Below are positions 29,945 to 40,948 of a stretch of 64,000 nt of DNA, in pieces. The stretch covers positions 620,001-684,000 of the forward strand of contig JASFAU010000012.1 of assembly GCA_039704465.1 (NCBI GenBank), read 5' to 3'. Position 1 is the first letter of the stretch, and each line of letters begins with the position of its first letter. The stretch comes from Plasmodiophora brassicae (Eukaryota > Endomyxa > Phytomyxea > Plasmodiophorida > Plasmodiophoridae). The notes under the pieces were generated by a model. The model worked only from the letters and a program-made list of their open reading frames with translations, had not been told where the DNA came from and searched no databases. The position numbers and the translations under genes were made by a program.

Positions 29945-30871
29945 AGTGTCGGCAGTGTGTTCCCGTCGAAGGAACGTCCGGGAAAGGAAACCTCCAGCAG
30001 CCACACAGAACGCGCTGATCGCGCTTATTCCCATTACAAGCAGGTGAGTGGATCGATCAGCGTCGGCGTCAGCCTCCGCTTTGAATACGAACAGAGCAAG
30101 AACGCTGAGGACGGTGAAACAGCCTGCAATCTTCTGGTGAATCGGGAACTGTTGCGCTAGTCAAATGATGGAATTCACGGTGCTTGCCCGGAGAGATACC
30201 TGCTTAGTCTTGAAGATGGAGTGCAGCATGAGAGTGAATGTCATGGAAAGAGCACCAATCAACGTGAAGGGAATGGCAGGCAGCAGACTTCGACCAATTG
30301 ATGCTGTGATGACGGCCATGCCATCAAGTACCGCTAAGCAGCAGTACATAGGCAAGCGGTACCGCCAGTTCCTGATTTCAACTTTGGTGTTGGTCGCCAG
30401 ACAGAATGTCAACCACACCGCCATGGACAGAACGAAGCTCGCCGATTCAACGAATGCCACAAAGACAGGGACATGGATTTCCGGATCGCCGGCCAGATGC
30501 TTCAGAGGTTGCACGAGCAGGGTCTGCAGGGATCGGGCCGTGACCTCGACGACCGCCAGTACGCCAACCACTGCCAGTCGCAGACGACGTCGCGTATCGA
30601 TCGGCATCGATCATCAATGTGTCAACACAGGTGGCGCGTGCCAGCTGACTTGTACCTGGTTCATCGATCTTAACGCTTCTAAACATTTGTGACCTGGGCG
30701 TTCGTCAACAGGCAAGCATTGGCCTCCTACCACCAGTGAAGCCAGAAATACGAAAAGTTTATGTTCGTTTGGATGGCGTGCAGACGGAACCGTCATCACC
30801 GTAGACTCAAAAAAGTACAGCGCGGGGTCGCCATTCTTTTTGTCGGAACTTCACTGCAGAGGACGATCGTC

Positions 30872-32795
30872 ATGCTGACAGCATACTTGCTCGACGCGGC
30901 GGTTGTCGTGCCAGATGAGAACCTGGGCGAATGGCTTTCCGAGACGGCAGCATATGCGTCAGTGCTCGGGCTGCAGATGAAGGGGCAGCGGGCGCCGGCA
31001 ACGCTGTTCCCCGTGCCGTTGCCCGCGTCCGAATTTCAACGTGGTCGGGACCTGGCACCGCTATTCAACATCCTCTGCCACCGAATTGAACATCATCCGA
31101 CGTTTTTGAAGGACACGTTGAAAAAGTAAATTTGCCCGCTTCCATGAAGGACTATCGATATTGACGATGGCCAGTGTTGTCAAGATGGACGAGTTCACCG
31201 CGAAGCTTGTCGAGGTGTACGACATTGTCCACGCGGGCCCTTTGCGTCAAAAGGTCGATAGCGATAACGTTTTTATTGGATGCTGACTCTAAACCATCCC
31301 AGTAGATGGCGTTGTATATTGACAGGTCCGATTACATGCTTCACAACGGCACGATGAAGCAGGTCGAACTGAACACGATATCATCCGCGTTCGGCGCCTT
31401 GTCTTCTCGCCTGTCGAGATTGCATCGGTTAGATCAGCCTGTGCCTATCGTTGTGTGAATCTGATGCTCAGCCCGACAGATTGCTAATGTCGGAAGCGCT
31501 TCCGAGTATCAGCCTGCCTGAGAACATGGCGGACGTCAGGATTGCTGCAGGGCTAGCGGCTGCGAACGCGGCGTGCGGCCTGCCAGGCTCAGTCGTCATG
31601 CTGGTCGTACAGCCCGATGAGGGCAACGCAATAGACCAACGGGCCCTTCAGTATCTTCTTTGGGAGAAGTATTTGACATAGAAGCCTGCACAGCGTTTTT
31701 CAGTTAATGGGTCTGGCTTACAGGCATGGGATAAGATCAGTTCGTCGGACGCTAGGAGAAATTGGTTCGAGTGGCTCTCTTGAGGAGCGGACGTTCGCAC
31801 TGCTTCTGTAAGCAAAGGTGACGTTGTCCGTTCTTGTTAAATTCACCTTTGCCCACTAGCGATAAGAACATTCGAGTGGGAGTGGCGTACTTCCGCGCTG
31901 GATATACGCCTCGCGATTACCCATCTGATGCTGAGTGGGCTGCTCGTCTGCTGATTGAGCAGTCGTCTGCCATCAGGTGTCCGACGATTGCTCACCACCT
32001 TGCTGGAACCAAGCGCGTCCAGCAGGTACGACTATCCTGGGAATGTGCGTCACCTCCATGACCTCCCTTTGCTAGGCTCTTAGCATTCCTGGGTGCCTCG
32101 AGATGTTCTTTCCCGACGCCCCAGATCACTGCCAGGTTCTACGCAATGTTTTCGCTCAGCAATGGTGCTTTGAAGGTTCTGGGCCTTCTCGCGACGTCGA
32201 TGAACTTATCCGAAAAGTATTTGGCATCAGACATGTCCGGAACAGAGCGTCTAAACATTCATTTTAGGCGCTGGAAGCTCCAGGCCGTTATGTGCTGAAG
32301 CCTCAACGAGAAGGCGGTCGGTTGAACCATTTTAAAATTGGGAACGCGTGATCGAGGGTAACCGTATGGCAGGTGGGAACAACTTCTACGGCGATGGGCT
32401 TGTTGCCCAACTGAAGAAGTTATCTCGTGAAGAGCTCGAGCAGTATGTTCTGATGGAGCGACTTGAGCCCCGCACGTATCCAACAGTAGTTATCAAGAAC
32501 AACGAACACATGCGGGTGCAGAACTCGGTTAGCGAATGTGAGCATAGAACCGTTTCTTGCAAAGCGTGTTATTGACGGTTTGGCAGTCGGGTTTTACAGT
32601 GTCTGGTTAGGGTAAGGCCGGATCTGCTCTGTGGGCTTGTTCGCCGGATGCTTATCATACATGTGCAGCGGCAATGGGGATGCTCCATTGATAAACGAAT
32701 GTGCCGGGTATTTAGTTCGAACGAAAGCACTCGGCGTTGACGAAGGTGGTGTCGCAACAGGTTTTTCTGTACTAGATACCCCCATGCCATTCTAA
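30872..32795 (+). CDS. GSS: Glutathione synthetase
   Basis: ATP-dependent ligation of glycine to gamma-glutamylcysteine, the last step of glutathione synthesis, in the cytosol. ATG 30872 starts [16 protein letters not shown]. Family blocks across about seven exons: [120 protein letters not shown], the glycine-rich lid [11 protein letters not shown] and LMERLEP. The tail has [19 protein letters not shown], completing the nucleotide and glutathione sites, and ends at TAA 32793-32795. All the key motifs of the eukaryotic GSS family are present in order. The start is divergent from the transporter, with 264 bp between. Confidence 0.93.
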
Positions 32796-32831
32796 AGTAC
32801 TACATTGTACGAATGAACTAACCCTGCTATT

Positions 32832-34140
32832 TCATCGCTTCGGCTTGAACTTCTTTTCTATCCTGGATCTCGCAGTCGATGGCTTTGTCTTTCGCTTGTT
32901 CGAGGGTGCAGCGACAATTGGTTTAACCGCCGTCGGCGTTGGCCTCGTTTCCTGTCGCTCCTCAAGGCGCTTGTCGTTTCGCCGACCTATAAGGACTTCG
33001 CATTGCCACATGGCGTCCTCCACTCGCAACAACAGGCTCGCCACGACACCATAGCGGACCTGCGTCCGATGAGACCACAGGCGTTCGCGCCATTCGTCGG
33101 ACGTCGCAAGCTTTCTTGCTGACTCAAGCAACGTTTTCCAGCCTTGAAGCTCCGGTCTAGGCGCGCCGTTTCAATTGCCATCGTAGAATCTGCGAGACGC
33201 GTGTACCTGGCAACTTTGAGTTCTTTCTGGAGGTCGCGCATGGCGTCGAACACGGTTTGATTATGCGATGAAGACACACCGGTCAGGTCTCTGGAAATCT
33301 CAACCGCAACGTTGACAGCAGGCGCCCCTGTCGATGAAGCCGCTGGCCACTGCAAATCGTCTTCGTCAAAATCGTCGGCATCGCTGGCATCCCACTCGTC
33401 ACTAAATAGACGATGACCAATTTAAAGCTTCATCATGCGCATAGGGCATGTAACCAACCTGGAAACCTGAATCTCGACGTCAGAGAACTCGTCGACGACA
33501 TCACCAGTCGCAAGGGCACTCAGCATCGGGTCGCCACTTGACGCCGGGTTCATGCCAATGTCAGGAATAACGATCTCGAAGCAGGTTTGTAATTCTTGAA
33601 CTGCGTCGCTCAGTCGGCTCGTCTGTCGCATCGCATAAGTGCAACCAGCGGCGCAGCTTCAGCCATACAACCTTAGCGAGGAACACCTCCTCCATAGACG
33701 CCAGACCGTCCGAGACGGCCTCTCGACGTGCTACGCTAGGGTCCTCCGGAATCTCCAGATGGAACGCATTCCTCACGTACAGGGGCAGAATCTGTAATCG
33801 CCACTCACCAGGAAAACGGGCCATCCACCGTCCTTTGGAAAGATGTTAGGGCGACATGCATCACCTGCGCATATACGCCCTACTGAAGGTAACCAGGCAA
33901 CGTTCCCGAACGCATGTGCTATCGGAAAGAGCCGCTGCAGCAAGGTCTCTGAGTCTCGACAGGCTTCCGACCCGGAACGGCCGATGGTGGATGAACAGCG
34001 TCTCGCATAGAACTAGCGCGTACCATCGGGATCGCTCGTCGTCGCGTTCTTCCTCCTCTTTACTGCCGCCAGCCGGCAGGCTCCCTCTCGACACTCGAGC
34101 GATTAGCGCGGCACACGCGGCACCCCAGTCGACGCTATCG
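32832..34140 (-). CDS. UVSSA-like protein (VHS-like N-terminus; C-terminal zinc domain not seen)
   Basis: UVSSA supports transcription-coupled repair by binding stalled RNA polymerase II and TFIIH. The first resolved exon has DDERSRWYALVLCETLFIHHRPFRVGSLSRL, matching the N-terminal VHS-like helix (ALxLxDxLFxRSxxFR). After introns come ILPLYVRNAFHL, EVFLAKVVWLKLRRWLHL and ELQTCFEIVIPDIGMNP, then an acidic DEWDASDADDFDEDD stretch. A 50-bp intron joins LKVAR to PELQGWKTLLESARKL. The protein ends with a basic KFKPKR at 32832. The acidic segment may be the TFIIH p62-binding region. The usual C-terminal DUF2043 with a Cys/His cluster is not found before the stop. The start codon is unresolved (about 34140), and identity is moderate. 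Confidence 0.6.
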
Positions 34141-34566
34141 TCTTCGTCGGCAACCTTCCAATCGTCGAATCAGCGCGATTGCTAGACGAGCCGATGCGCG
34201 CGCCGCAACGACCTGCAACGCCTGCCGGATCATATGAGACGCCGACCCGATCCGACAGGCTTGATCAACGAGCTCGATCAGCGCGATCGGCGCTGGCATC
34301 CATTAACGCGCTCCGCCCGCCGCAACGGACTTCGGCCCCGCCCGCGCCTGCCTGCCTGCCTGGCGCCAACAACCTGGACTGCACATTGCATCCGCTGAAG
34401 GGGCCACGGGGACACGCGGCTGGCGCTCTGGACCCAGGTGACCATGCAGGCAGCACACAGCGGGCAGTCGTTTTCCCGCACTGCCCGTCACAGCGCGCGC
34501 TAAAACCCGACCTCTGCTCAGCCCAGGGGTGCGTGCAGAGTTCCCTGCCCGTACGACCAGGGCCGG

Positions 34567-34588
34567 CACCACCACCACCACCACCACC
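34567..34588 (+). repeat. (ACC)n simple repeat
   Basis: Seven consecutive ACC-type triplets, coding Pro in the upstream extension of the RNF10-like frame. Confidence 0.8.
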
Positions 34589-34907
34589 AACCCCCTTCGG
34601 CTTTCCGAGCCACGTTCGGCGCCTGCAGTGTCAGCCCTCCGCACACATTGCCGCCAGCGGGAATTGTTCTGGAACGCGCGTCAGGCACGCCCCGCCCCAT
34701 AACGGGCACCCGACCGTCGCGCCCGCCCATTTTGGGAGCTACCCGCGTGACCGCAGCGCCCACGTTACCGGATCGGGGGCCGCGCCGCCTGAAGTCGCTC
34801 TTCCGCGACATTCTGTAGTCGGTGCCGGTGCGGGACGAGGCGGTTCGTCGGTCGCCGCCGGGTGCGGTCTGCTGTGTGCGTGTGCGGGGGGGCGCGGACG
34901 CCGGTTG

Positions 34908-36593
34908 ATGGACATTGCGCTCTGCGAACGGAACCTGAAGGTCTTCGCCAAGCAGCGTCATCGGGTCCGCGCGTCCAACCACAACAACCATGGCGTCAAG
35001 CGGGTGGCCCCCGCCTACAACGGCAGCCCCGGGGCGCTCACCCATGCGAGAGCGCATCGATCCCGGCCCAGTGTGCGCTTGACGGAATCGCATCGGTATT
35101 CGACGGCGATGATGATGAACGCCGCCGATGACGCCTGGTCGCATTCGCCGCCGCCGCATCAGATCGCGCCGTTCGACCCTGACAATTTCGTCAATTCCCG
35201 GTTCAGGTTCGTGGTGCGCGACGATGTCGAGATCACAACGACGCTGATGGACGAGGAAGAGATCCCATGGACGCATGTCGAGGTTGTTCTCTGTTCGGCG
35301 TCGGGTGGGTCCATTGACGACTGTCCCATTTGCTTCTCGCCTCCGGTTGCCGCGCGTGTTACTCGCTGTGGGCACGTTTTCTGCGCTCCCTGCATTCTTC
35401 GTCACGTCGAGACATATGTCGACCGCAGCGTTCGTTGCCCGCTGTGTTTCGCGCCTGCCAAACCGGACGACCTGCGCTCGGTCCAGTTTGTTGTAAGCGG
35501 GTCGGTCGCTGTGGGCGACGTTGTGAGCATGTCGCTATTGAAACGCGATGGACCGCGAGGCCGGCCTTGTCCGGTCGATTCGTCGGAAGAACGCGTGTTC
35601 ACGCGCCTGCTCAAATCGCGATGCATCGGCGACGTTCTCAAGCGGGAGGTCGCCGAGCTGGAAGCGGCGCTGGACAATTGCGATGAATGTCCAATGACGC
35701 GGGCGGCCATCCACGCCAGCCTGGAATCGGTTCGTGAAAGGGCGATGTCGTGGCCGCCTGGACAGGGCGACGATTCGATGAACCTGGAGGCGATTACCGC
35801 CATCGATAACGATCCATCAGCGGCCGATGCGGGTACCGACGTACACTACTTTTACCAGTCCAGTGATGGGTCGCCCTTGTTCCTGCACAGCATCAACTTC
35901 CGTGCCCTGACCTATGAGTTCGGCTCATCCGATCGTTTTCCCATCCACATCCAGGGCACCGTCCTGCATATGACATCGTACACGCAAACGGAGGAGATCC
36001 GCAAGCGGTTCCGATTCCTTCGTCACCTCCCGCTGTCGACGACGTTCGTGATCGCTGAGCTGAACATCAACGACGAACTTTCCGAAACGACGGTCGACGC
36101 GTTCTCGGAAGAGATGGCGGCGCGTGAGGCGGCCCGTCTCGAGGAGCAGCGGCGCGCCCAAGCGTTAGACATGCGGCTGCAGCGACGAAAGGAGATGCTG
36201 CAATCACCTCCAATCAACATACCGGCTCGGCGTCCGTCTCCTGTGCCACAAGTCGATGACGACGAAAGTTTCCCGTCGCTGATGTCGACGCCAACGGGCG
36301 TGAGCCGTCGATCGCCCATTATTCATTCGGCATGGGCGAACCGGAGCCCAACACTTGGACCGTGTTTGCCCTCGTCGCCTGTGGAGCCGACTGCATTGTC
36401 GCTGGAAGAATACGACGGAGTCGACGACGTCGCTTGTTACGAAGAGTACCAGATACCAGTGCCGGTGACGTTGTCACCACCGAACTGGGATGCCGTCCAT
36501 GCGCAAATGGTTACCCGCACGCCGTCCTCGAAACAGAGGCAGAAGTTCCGCCCGCTGTTCTCCAATGCTTCTTCTCGCGGATTCAGGAACTGA
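34908..36593 (+). CDS. RNF10: RNF10-like RING finger E3 ubiquitin ligase
   Basis: The RING at 35312-35440 reads CPICFSPPVAARVTRCGHVFCAPCILRH and CPLCFAPAKPDDL (C3HC4), with the RNF10 context FDPDNFVNSRFRFVV before it. Downstream are the RNF10-specific blocks YFYQSSDGSPLFLHSINFRALTYEFG and RKRFRFLRHLPLSTTFVIAELNI, then a charged helix (EEMAAREAARLEEQRRAQ). RNF10 family members ubiquitinate small ribosomal subunit proteins uS3/uS5 in ribosome quality control. The frame is open upstream to 34179 with a Pro/Arg-rich reading. I chose Met 34908 because the upstream part looks low-complexity, but the longer form (804 residues) cannot be excluded. No intron is needed. Confidence 0.85.
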   Translation: MDIALCERNLKVFAKQRHRVRASNHNNHGVKRVAPAYNGSPGALTHARAHRSRPSVRLTESHRYSTAMMMNAADDAWSHSPPPHQIAPFDPDNFVNSRFRFVVRDDVEITTTLMDEEEIPWTHVEVVLCSASGGSIDDCPICFSPPVAARVTRCGHVFCAPCILRHVETYVDRSVRCPLCFAPAKPDDLRSVQFVVSGSVAVGDVVSMSLLKRDGPRGRPCPVDSSEERVFTRLLKSRCIGDVLKREVAELEAALDNCDECPMTRAAIHASLESVRERAMSWPPGQGDDSMNLEAITAIDNDPSAADAGTDVHYFYQSSDGSPLFLHSINFRALTYEFGSSDRFPIHIQGTVLHMTSYTQTEEIRKRFRFLRHLPLSTTFVIAELNINDELSETTVDAFSEEMAAREAARLEEQRRAQALDMRLQRRKEMLQSPPINIPARRPSPVPQVDDDESFPSLMSTPTGVSRRSPIIHSAWANRSPTLGPCLPSSPVEPTALSLEEYDGVDDVACYEEYQIPVPVTLSPPNWDAVHAQMVTRTPSSKQRQKFRPLFSNASSRGFRN

Positions 36594-36736
36594 TACGGTT
36601 CTGGGCTCGCCGCCTGTCTCGTTGTTACTACACCTAAGTATGTTGAATTGTTCGGCACACTGTGCGGGGATTGAGAAACCATTGGAATTTATACTGGTAA
36701 GATCGATCGTCAGATGTGGCAACAGGCAGACGTCGT

Positions 36737-37198
36737 CTATTTCTTGCCAGCGACACCAACAGTGCGACCACGACGGCCGGTGGTCTTGGTGTGCTGGCCA
36801 CGAACCTTAAGGCGCCAGTAGTGGCGGTACCCACGGTGGGCACGGATCTTCTTCAGACGCTCAAGATCCTCACGAAGCTTGGCGTCGAGGTGGTTGCAGA
36901 CAAGGTGCATGTCCTTGCCGGTCAGACGGTCCTTCGTACGGTTAACGAACCATGTCGGGACGTCGAACTGCGTCGGGTTGGCCAGGACGGCACGGATCTG
37001 GTCGATTTCCTCCTCGGTCAGCTCGCCAGCCCTCTTGTTCAGGTCGATCTCGGCCTTCTTGCAGGCCAGGTTCGACAAACGACGACCGACACCCTTGATC
37101 TTCGTCAGGGCGTACATGATCTTGTCGCGTCCCGACACATTCGTGTTCAGGATACGCAGAATGTGCTGGAAGTCCTCCTTCTCGACGATCAGCGCCAT
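36737..37198 (-). CDS. RPS18: 40S ribosomal protein S18 (uS13)
   Basis: Component of the head of the small ribosomal subunit, contacting the P-site tRNA and bridge B1 region. ATG 37198 starts [20 protein letters not shown], the eukaryotic uS13 N-terminus. Conserved blocks are [56 protein letters not shown], and [18 protein letters not shown] at the C-terminus. 153 residues, full length, intron-free, with the strong GC-rich codon bias expected of a highly expressed gene. The frame extends upstream of the start without family similarity, so 37198 is preferred. A TATA-like tatatgtata lies near 37270. Confidence 0.97.
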   Translation of the reverse strand: MALIVEKEDFQHILRILNTNVSGRDKIMYALTKIKGVGRRLSNLACKKAEIDLNKRAGELTEEEIDQIRAVLANPTQFDVPTWFVNRTKDRLTGKDMHLVCNHLDAKLREDLERLKKIRAHRGYRHYWRLKVRGQHTKTTGRRGRTVGVAGKK

Positions 37199-37449
37199 CG
37201 TGAGCAACCTCGGGCCACGCAACGTCTGGACCCGGACACGACAAACCCGCCACGCAGTCCGTGGCGTCGTATATGTATAGTGCCCTAATATGAGCCGCGA
37301 GTCGAATCTCGCCGAATCTATCGGTACGCTTCGTAAGGCACACGTGCAACCCGCTTCGGATGATCGTTGAGCCTATGGTACATTATTACGGACACGGACG
37401 ATGCGCTTCGGGTTCGCCCGTCTGCGACGCGGTCGCTGATTGAGCGCGA

Positions 37450-39144
37450 TCAGGCTTCATGAGGCACCTGATCAACCTGTTGGCGTCTGGGGGGAATGGA
37501 ATCTCGAACACGGTTCGGGAATGTGAGCAGGACGATAAGCGCCCATGCGAGCATGAGTATAGTCGATGCGACACACAACGTCGAAAAGCCGCTTTGGTCG
37601 ACGATGGCCTGAGCCGTGACTGGTCCGACTGTGTCAGCGGCGCCCATCATGCCTGAGAAGACGGCGGCGACGTATCCCATTCGTTTTTCATCTGCTGCGG
37701 TGTTATCCTTCATGATGCCGAACGCGTCGCTCAGGTACGGATGCTGGACGACGACCCATGGCGCCTGGCATCCGCAGAGGACAACAATCGAGACAATCGC
37801 CATGGCCAGGCGCAACGGGCTGTTGTACGGGGACTGGACCCAGTCGGGGACCGGCGACACAATCAGCGTACGAATAGCGAGGGCCACGATGCCAACGACG
37901 CTGACCGCACGTGCGCCGAACTTTCGATTCACTTTCGTGGACAGTATTGCCCCAATTAGGAACGCGGCGGCGTTGCCGGTGATCAGAAGCCCCTGGTAAG
38001 AGGACGACAGGCCGAGGGTCCGCTCCAGGAACGGGGACAGCGTCGGGTACGAGCCGGACATGGCAAACTCGGCCATGAATACGTTCAGAGCGAACAGAAC
38101 ACGTTGGACCAACGTGCGGCACTCGACCGGGCCGCTAGGAACCGGACCGTCTTCGATACGTTTGTCGATCTCGTCCTGGAGCTGCTTTATCGGCATCAAG
38201 GACAGCAGCCAGGCCAGAGATGTAATCCCACCCAGGACAGCAAAGGGCAGAACGAACCCGCCTTGATCATACATGAACCCGCTCAGGCCCGGGCCCAACT
38301 AGGAGAATCAAACCATCACGCCAGGGTATCCTTACACATTGACGAGCACGTACGAGAATGCCAATGGCCATCGCGCCTCGGTAGATCCCACAAACGTTCA
38401 CGGTTTCGTCCCCGGTGAACACCTGCGATATGATGGCCAGGGCCACGTTCATGTTCACCTGCGTCATCACGCCTAATTGCTCGTGTCAGAGAATATCGTC
38501 AACATGCGTCACGCCGCTTACCAAGCATGGCATACACGATGAACAATGCGGCTTTCGAGCGAAAGATGACGCCGATGAGTACGGCGAGGGTGGCCTGGGT
38601 GATTAGGGAAATCTGAATAGCGCGGCGTCGGGCCCGCAGCGATGTCATGAACTTTGCCAGTAGCATCGACCTGCGTGTTCGTAATGTGGTCAGTGCTTGT
38701 ACGCTTCGTTCCAGGACAACATTCTGGAACATACGTGATGACCCCAGCGAACGGGAAAACGGAGAGCAGGACGGCGATCTCCATCGGTGTGTAGCCGTGC
38801 TGCGTCAGATGAATCGGGAAGATGGGCATGACGAACGCTCGGTACAGTCCCTCGACGCAGGCGACCGCAGTGAGCAGGCGGACGACGGGACTGAACAGTT
38901 TTGGAGATTTCATCATCTCGTCGGTGGTGATCTCTTCCTCGTCCTTGTTCGACTCGGTCAAACGCTGCCAGGACGAGCGCTCATGAGGTGGAGCATGGCC
39001 CAGCGAGATCGACCGCGACTCGGTCGGCGTCGACACTGCCACCCAGTCGGTCGTGTCCCGATCGGAACCGTCGCCCGCTGTAGTGCTAACGACGGATAAC
39101 AGCAAGATGATGCCGCAGCAGGAGGTCGGCGTTCCATAAATCAT
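37450..39144 (-). CDS. Major facilitator superfamily transporter
   Basis: About 12 transmembrane helices in four exons. The model starts at Met 39144 (MIYGTPTSCCGIILLLS, a hydrophobic leader). After an acidic cytosolic stretch come VVRLLTAVACVEGLYRAF, IFPIHLTQHGYTPMEIAVLLSVFPFAGV and QISLITQATLAVLIGVIFRSK. Short introns (about 48 and 55 bp) join GIYRGAMAIGILLGPGLSGFMYDQGG, the motif typical of the TM4-TM5 antiporter signature in SLC18-like transporters. Then FAVLGGITSLAWLLSL, a central loop, FLIGAILSTKVNRKFGARAVSVVGIV, and TVGPVTAQAIVDQSGF in the C-half. Stop at 37450. Substrate unknown. The N-terminal exon is less certain, and a start nearer MMKSPKLFSP would also give a full MFS core. Confidence 0.8.
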
Positions 39145-39392
39145 TGTCGGTACAGCGATACCGCGCAGGCTGTGAGTTCGCGTTTGGAAATCGAATTCCC
39201 TGGAAAAGTGCGTGTTTTCGTGACCCTCGGGCATTTCTATTTCTGGCGACGGAACACATCTCGGATAACCTGCCACGTGCAGTACGAGTGACGTCCATAA
39301 CAACATATGAAACGTCGATGGCATCTAACAAGCATCTGATGCGTGCGCTTCGTGGCATGAAACTGCCTGCAGAACGATGCTGGGCGTCACGT

Positions 39393-40769
39393 CTATTTAT
39401 CGGACCCTTCCCAGAAGGCTTCATAGGGCAAGCCGAGGTCCCGTAGAGCAGCGAACGCGACGTCCCGACACTTTTCGTGCGATGCATGCGCACGGCGGAT
39501 AAGCGATTCGGCGTCGTCATCGAGGATGAGGGGGATCAGCGACTTTGTTCGGTGATTACTGACCAGGTTTCGAAGCGTGCCGATTGCGGATCGTTGGACA
39601 GCAACGTTGCCGGCATGTCGCCGCATTGCCGATGTCACTAGCTGGATAACGCCCGAATCGGCCAACTTCAGGCATAGATCGGGCTGGCGCAGCGATATGG
39701 AGTGCAGGACGCCCAGACCCTGGACGGCGACTTTGTCGTTGGAGCCGTGAACGCCCATCAACGTTAACAATGAAGCCAAACAGGCGCTGTTACAGATCTC
39801 AACCTTGACCGAGTCGTTCCGCGACAAAAGCTTAATCATGGCAAAGGCATGGCGTGCGATGCGTTCGTCTTGCGGGTACATGTTCATGGCCTGGACCAGC
39901 AGATCGAGAACTTGTTCTGAAAGAGCCCCGCAGATGGCGTCAGTCACCGCCAGCGTCTTCATCGTTGCGCAGATCGTCGCCACCTGTTCTGGGCGATTCA
40001 GCTGCTCGCGCAAAGCGACGAACAGTATCGGTAGGACGGCATGGTCGCCTTCTGCCAGCTCCCGAGCACGCCCGAAGGTGTGCGGATGGACCCCAGGACG
40101 CCTATCGTCATCCGATACGTAGCGTTGTATCGCGCGACAAGCAGCGCTGAAGGCAGCGGGATCGCCCTGGTGACGCTCGAGAGCGATACGAAGGTGCGGC
40201 GTCAAACCCGCATCGTGGAACGCGATCTTGTGTGGTTCATGCCCAGCCATCGTTGTGCCCACCAGCGTCAATCCAAGACGCTGAACATCGATGTCGTCAA
40301 CATTCCCGCTGATACATTCCATCAGCGCTTTGGCGCCTTGCTCGGGTAGCATGGCCTTGGCGTTCGCTGACGACATCAGCATCTTGAGGATGGACAGCGA
40401 CGTGGCCACTAGATCAGCGTTGTTCTTGAATCGTTGAGCGATGGCCGCTGCGGCGCCGACAAGGCCTTCTCCAGCGGCGAGATCGAACGCGACCGGGTCC
40501 GTGCACTCCGCCTTCAACGATTCGAGAACGGCGCCCATCTCCGATTCACTGGACTCGTCCAGCGCAGCATTCAACCGATGTACCAGCGCGAGGACGCGCC
40601 GACCGGGGCCGTCGCAGTCGTCGACGATATTGGACAGGTCGACGCCCTGCGCCTCGAACTGCGCCCGCGCGTCCGCGATCGCCTCGTCGCGGCCCATGCC
40701 CAGGTCCTCCACGTTCTCGGCAACCACCTCGTCGAACGTCGCCTGCGTGATCCGACGCCGACCCGACAT
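39393..40769 (-). CDS. ARMC6: ARMC6-like armadillo repeat protein
   Basis: Single-exon, 458 residues from ATG 40769: MSGRRRITQATFDEVVAENVEDLGMGRDEAIADARAQFEAQGVDLSNIV, the distinctive ARMC6 opening. Armadillo repeats follow with the usual hydrophobic spacing (ATSLSILKMLMSSANAKAML, DVQRLGLTLVGTTMAG, ATICATMKTLAVTD, VQGLGVLHSIS, VQRSAIGTLRNLVSN). The end is LPYEAFWEGSDK. A longer reading upstream lacks similarity. The molecular role of ARMC6 is poorly defined in any organism. It lies between the MFS gene and the heat-shock pair, on the same strand as the first HSP. Confidence 0.88.
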   Translation of the reverse strand: MSGRRRITQATFDEVVAENVEDLGMGRDEAIADARAQFEAQGVDLSNIVDDCDGPGRRVLALVHRLNAALDESSESEMGAVLESLKAECTDPVAFDLAAGEGLVGAAAAIAQRFKNNADLVATSLSILKMLMSSANAKAMLPEQGAKALMECISGNVDDIDVQRLGLTLVGTTMAGHEPHKIAFHDAGLTPHLRIALERHQGDPAAFSAACRAIQRYVSDDDRRPGVHPHTFGRARELAEGDHAVLPILFVALREQLNRPEQVATICATMKTLAVTDAICGALSEQVLDLLVQAMNMYPQDERIARHAFAMIKLLSRNDSVKVEICNSACLASLLTLMGVHGSNDKVAVQGLGVLHSISLRQPDLCLKLADSGVIQLVTSAMRRHAGNVAVQRSAIGTLRNLVSNHRTKSLIPLILDDDAESLIRRAHASHEKCRDVAFAALRDLGLPYEAFWEGSDK

Positions 40770-40948
40770 CGCCGTCGTCGACTGCCGCAGCGCACACTGC
40801 AGCCCAATTTCAGCAATGGCCAAAATTTCGAGCGACTTGCAGCTGTTGGCGGGCGACACCCGTCGTCAGACCGCGACGCCACCCGGCCGGGTTCGACAAC
40901 AGGACGCCATCCGAAATGAATGCGGCGTGCCGGAGAATTTGTATTCAC

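Larger units (their letters stand above)
27386..30607 (-). pseudogene. Multi-spanning transporter (DMT/CRT-like) interrupted by a pogo-like transposon
   Basis: The 5' part (ATG 30607 to about 29947) encodes at least six hydrophobic helices, with VFVAFVESASFVLSMAVWL and LAVLDGMAVITASIGRSLLP, then IPFTLIGALSMTFTLML. The last resembles the internal repeat of drug/metabolite-type transporters such as CRT-like proteins. A 66-bp intron lies at about 30113-30180. At 29946 the frame runs into the transposon. The 3' part resumes at 27890 with more helices (SFLVFVIVVPVTIAY, FAPFFAIVVGMFLARPLALF, MLMLVSLGLHLYASL) and stops at 27386. The two parts join in the same frame across a single TA, so the insertion is the only lesion seen. 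Substrate unknown. The allele in this assembly should be non-functional unless the element excises. Confidence 0.75.

Noticed and set aside
34518..35405. 295-codon antisense frame opposite RNF10.
   Set aside because: Poly-Trp/Arg composition from the ACC repeat and GC bias; the sense strand carries the RING.
37285..37310. gcgagtcgaatctcgc looked like a tRNA T-arm.
   Set aside because: The loop is six bases and no acceptor, D or anticodon arms can be formed around it.
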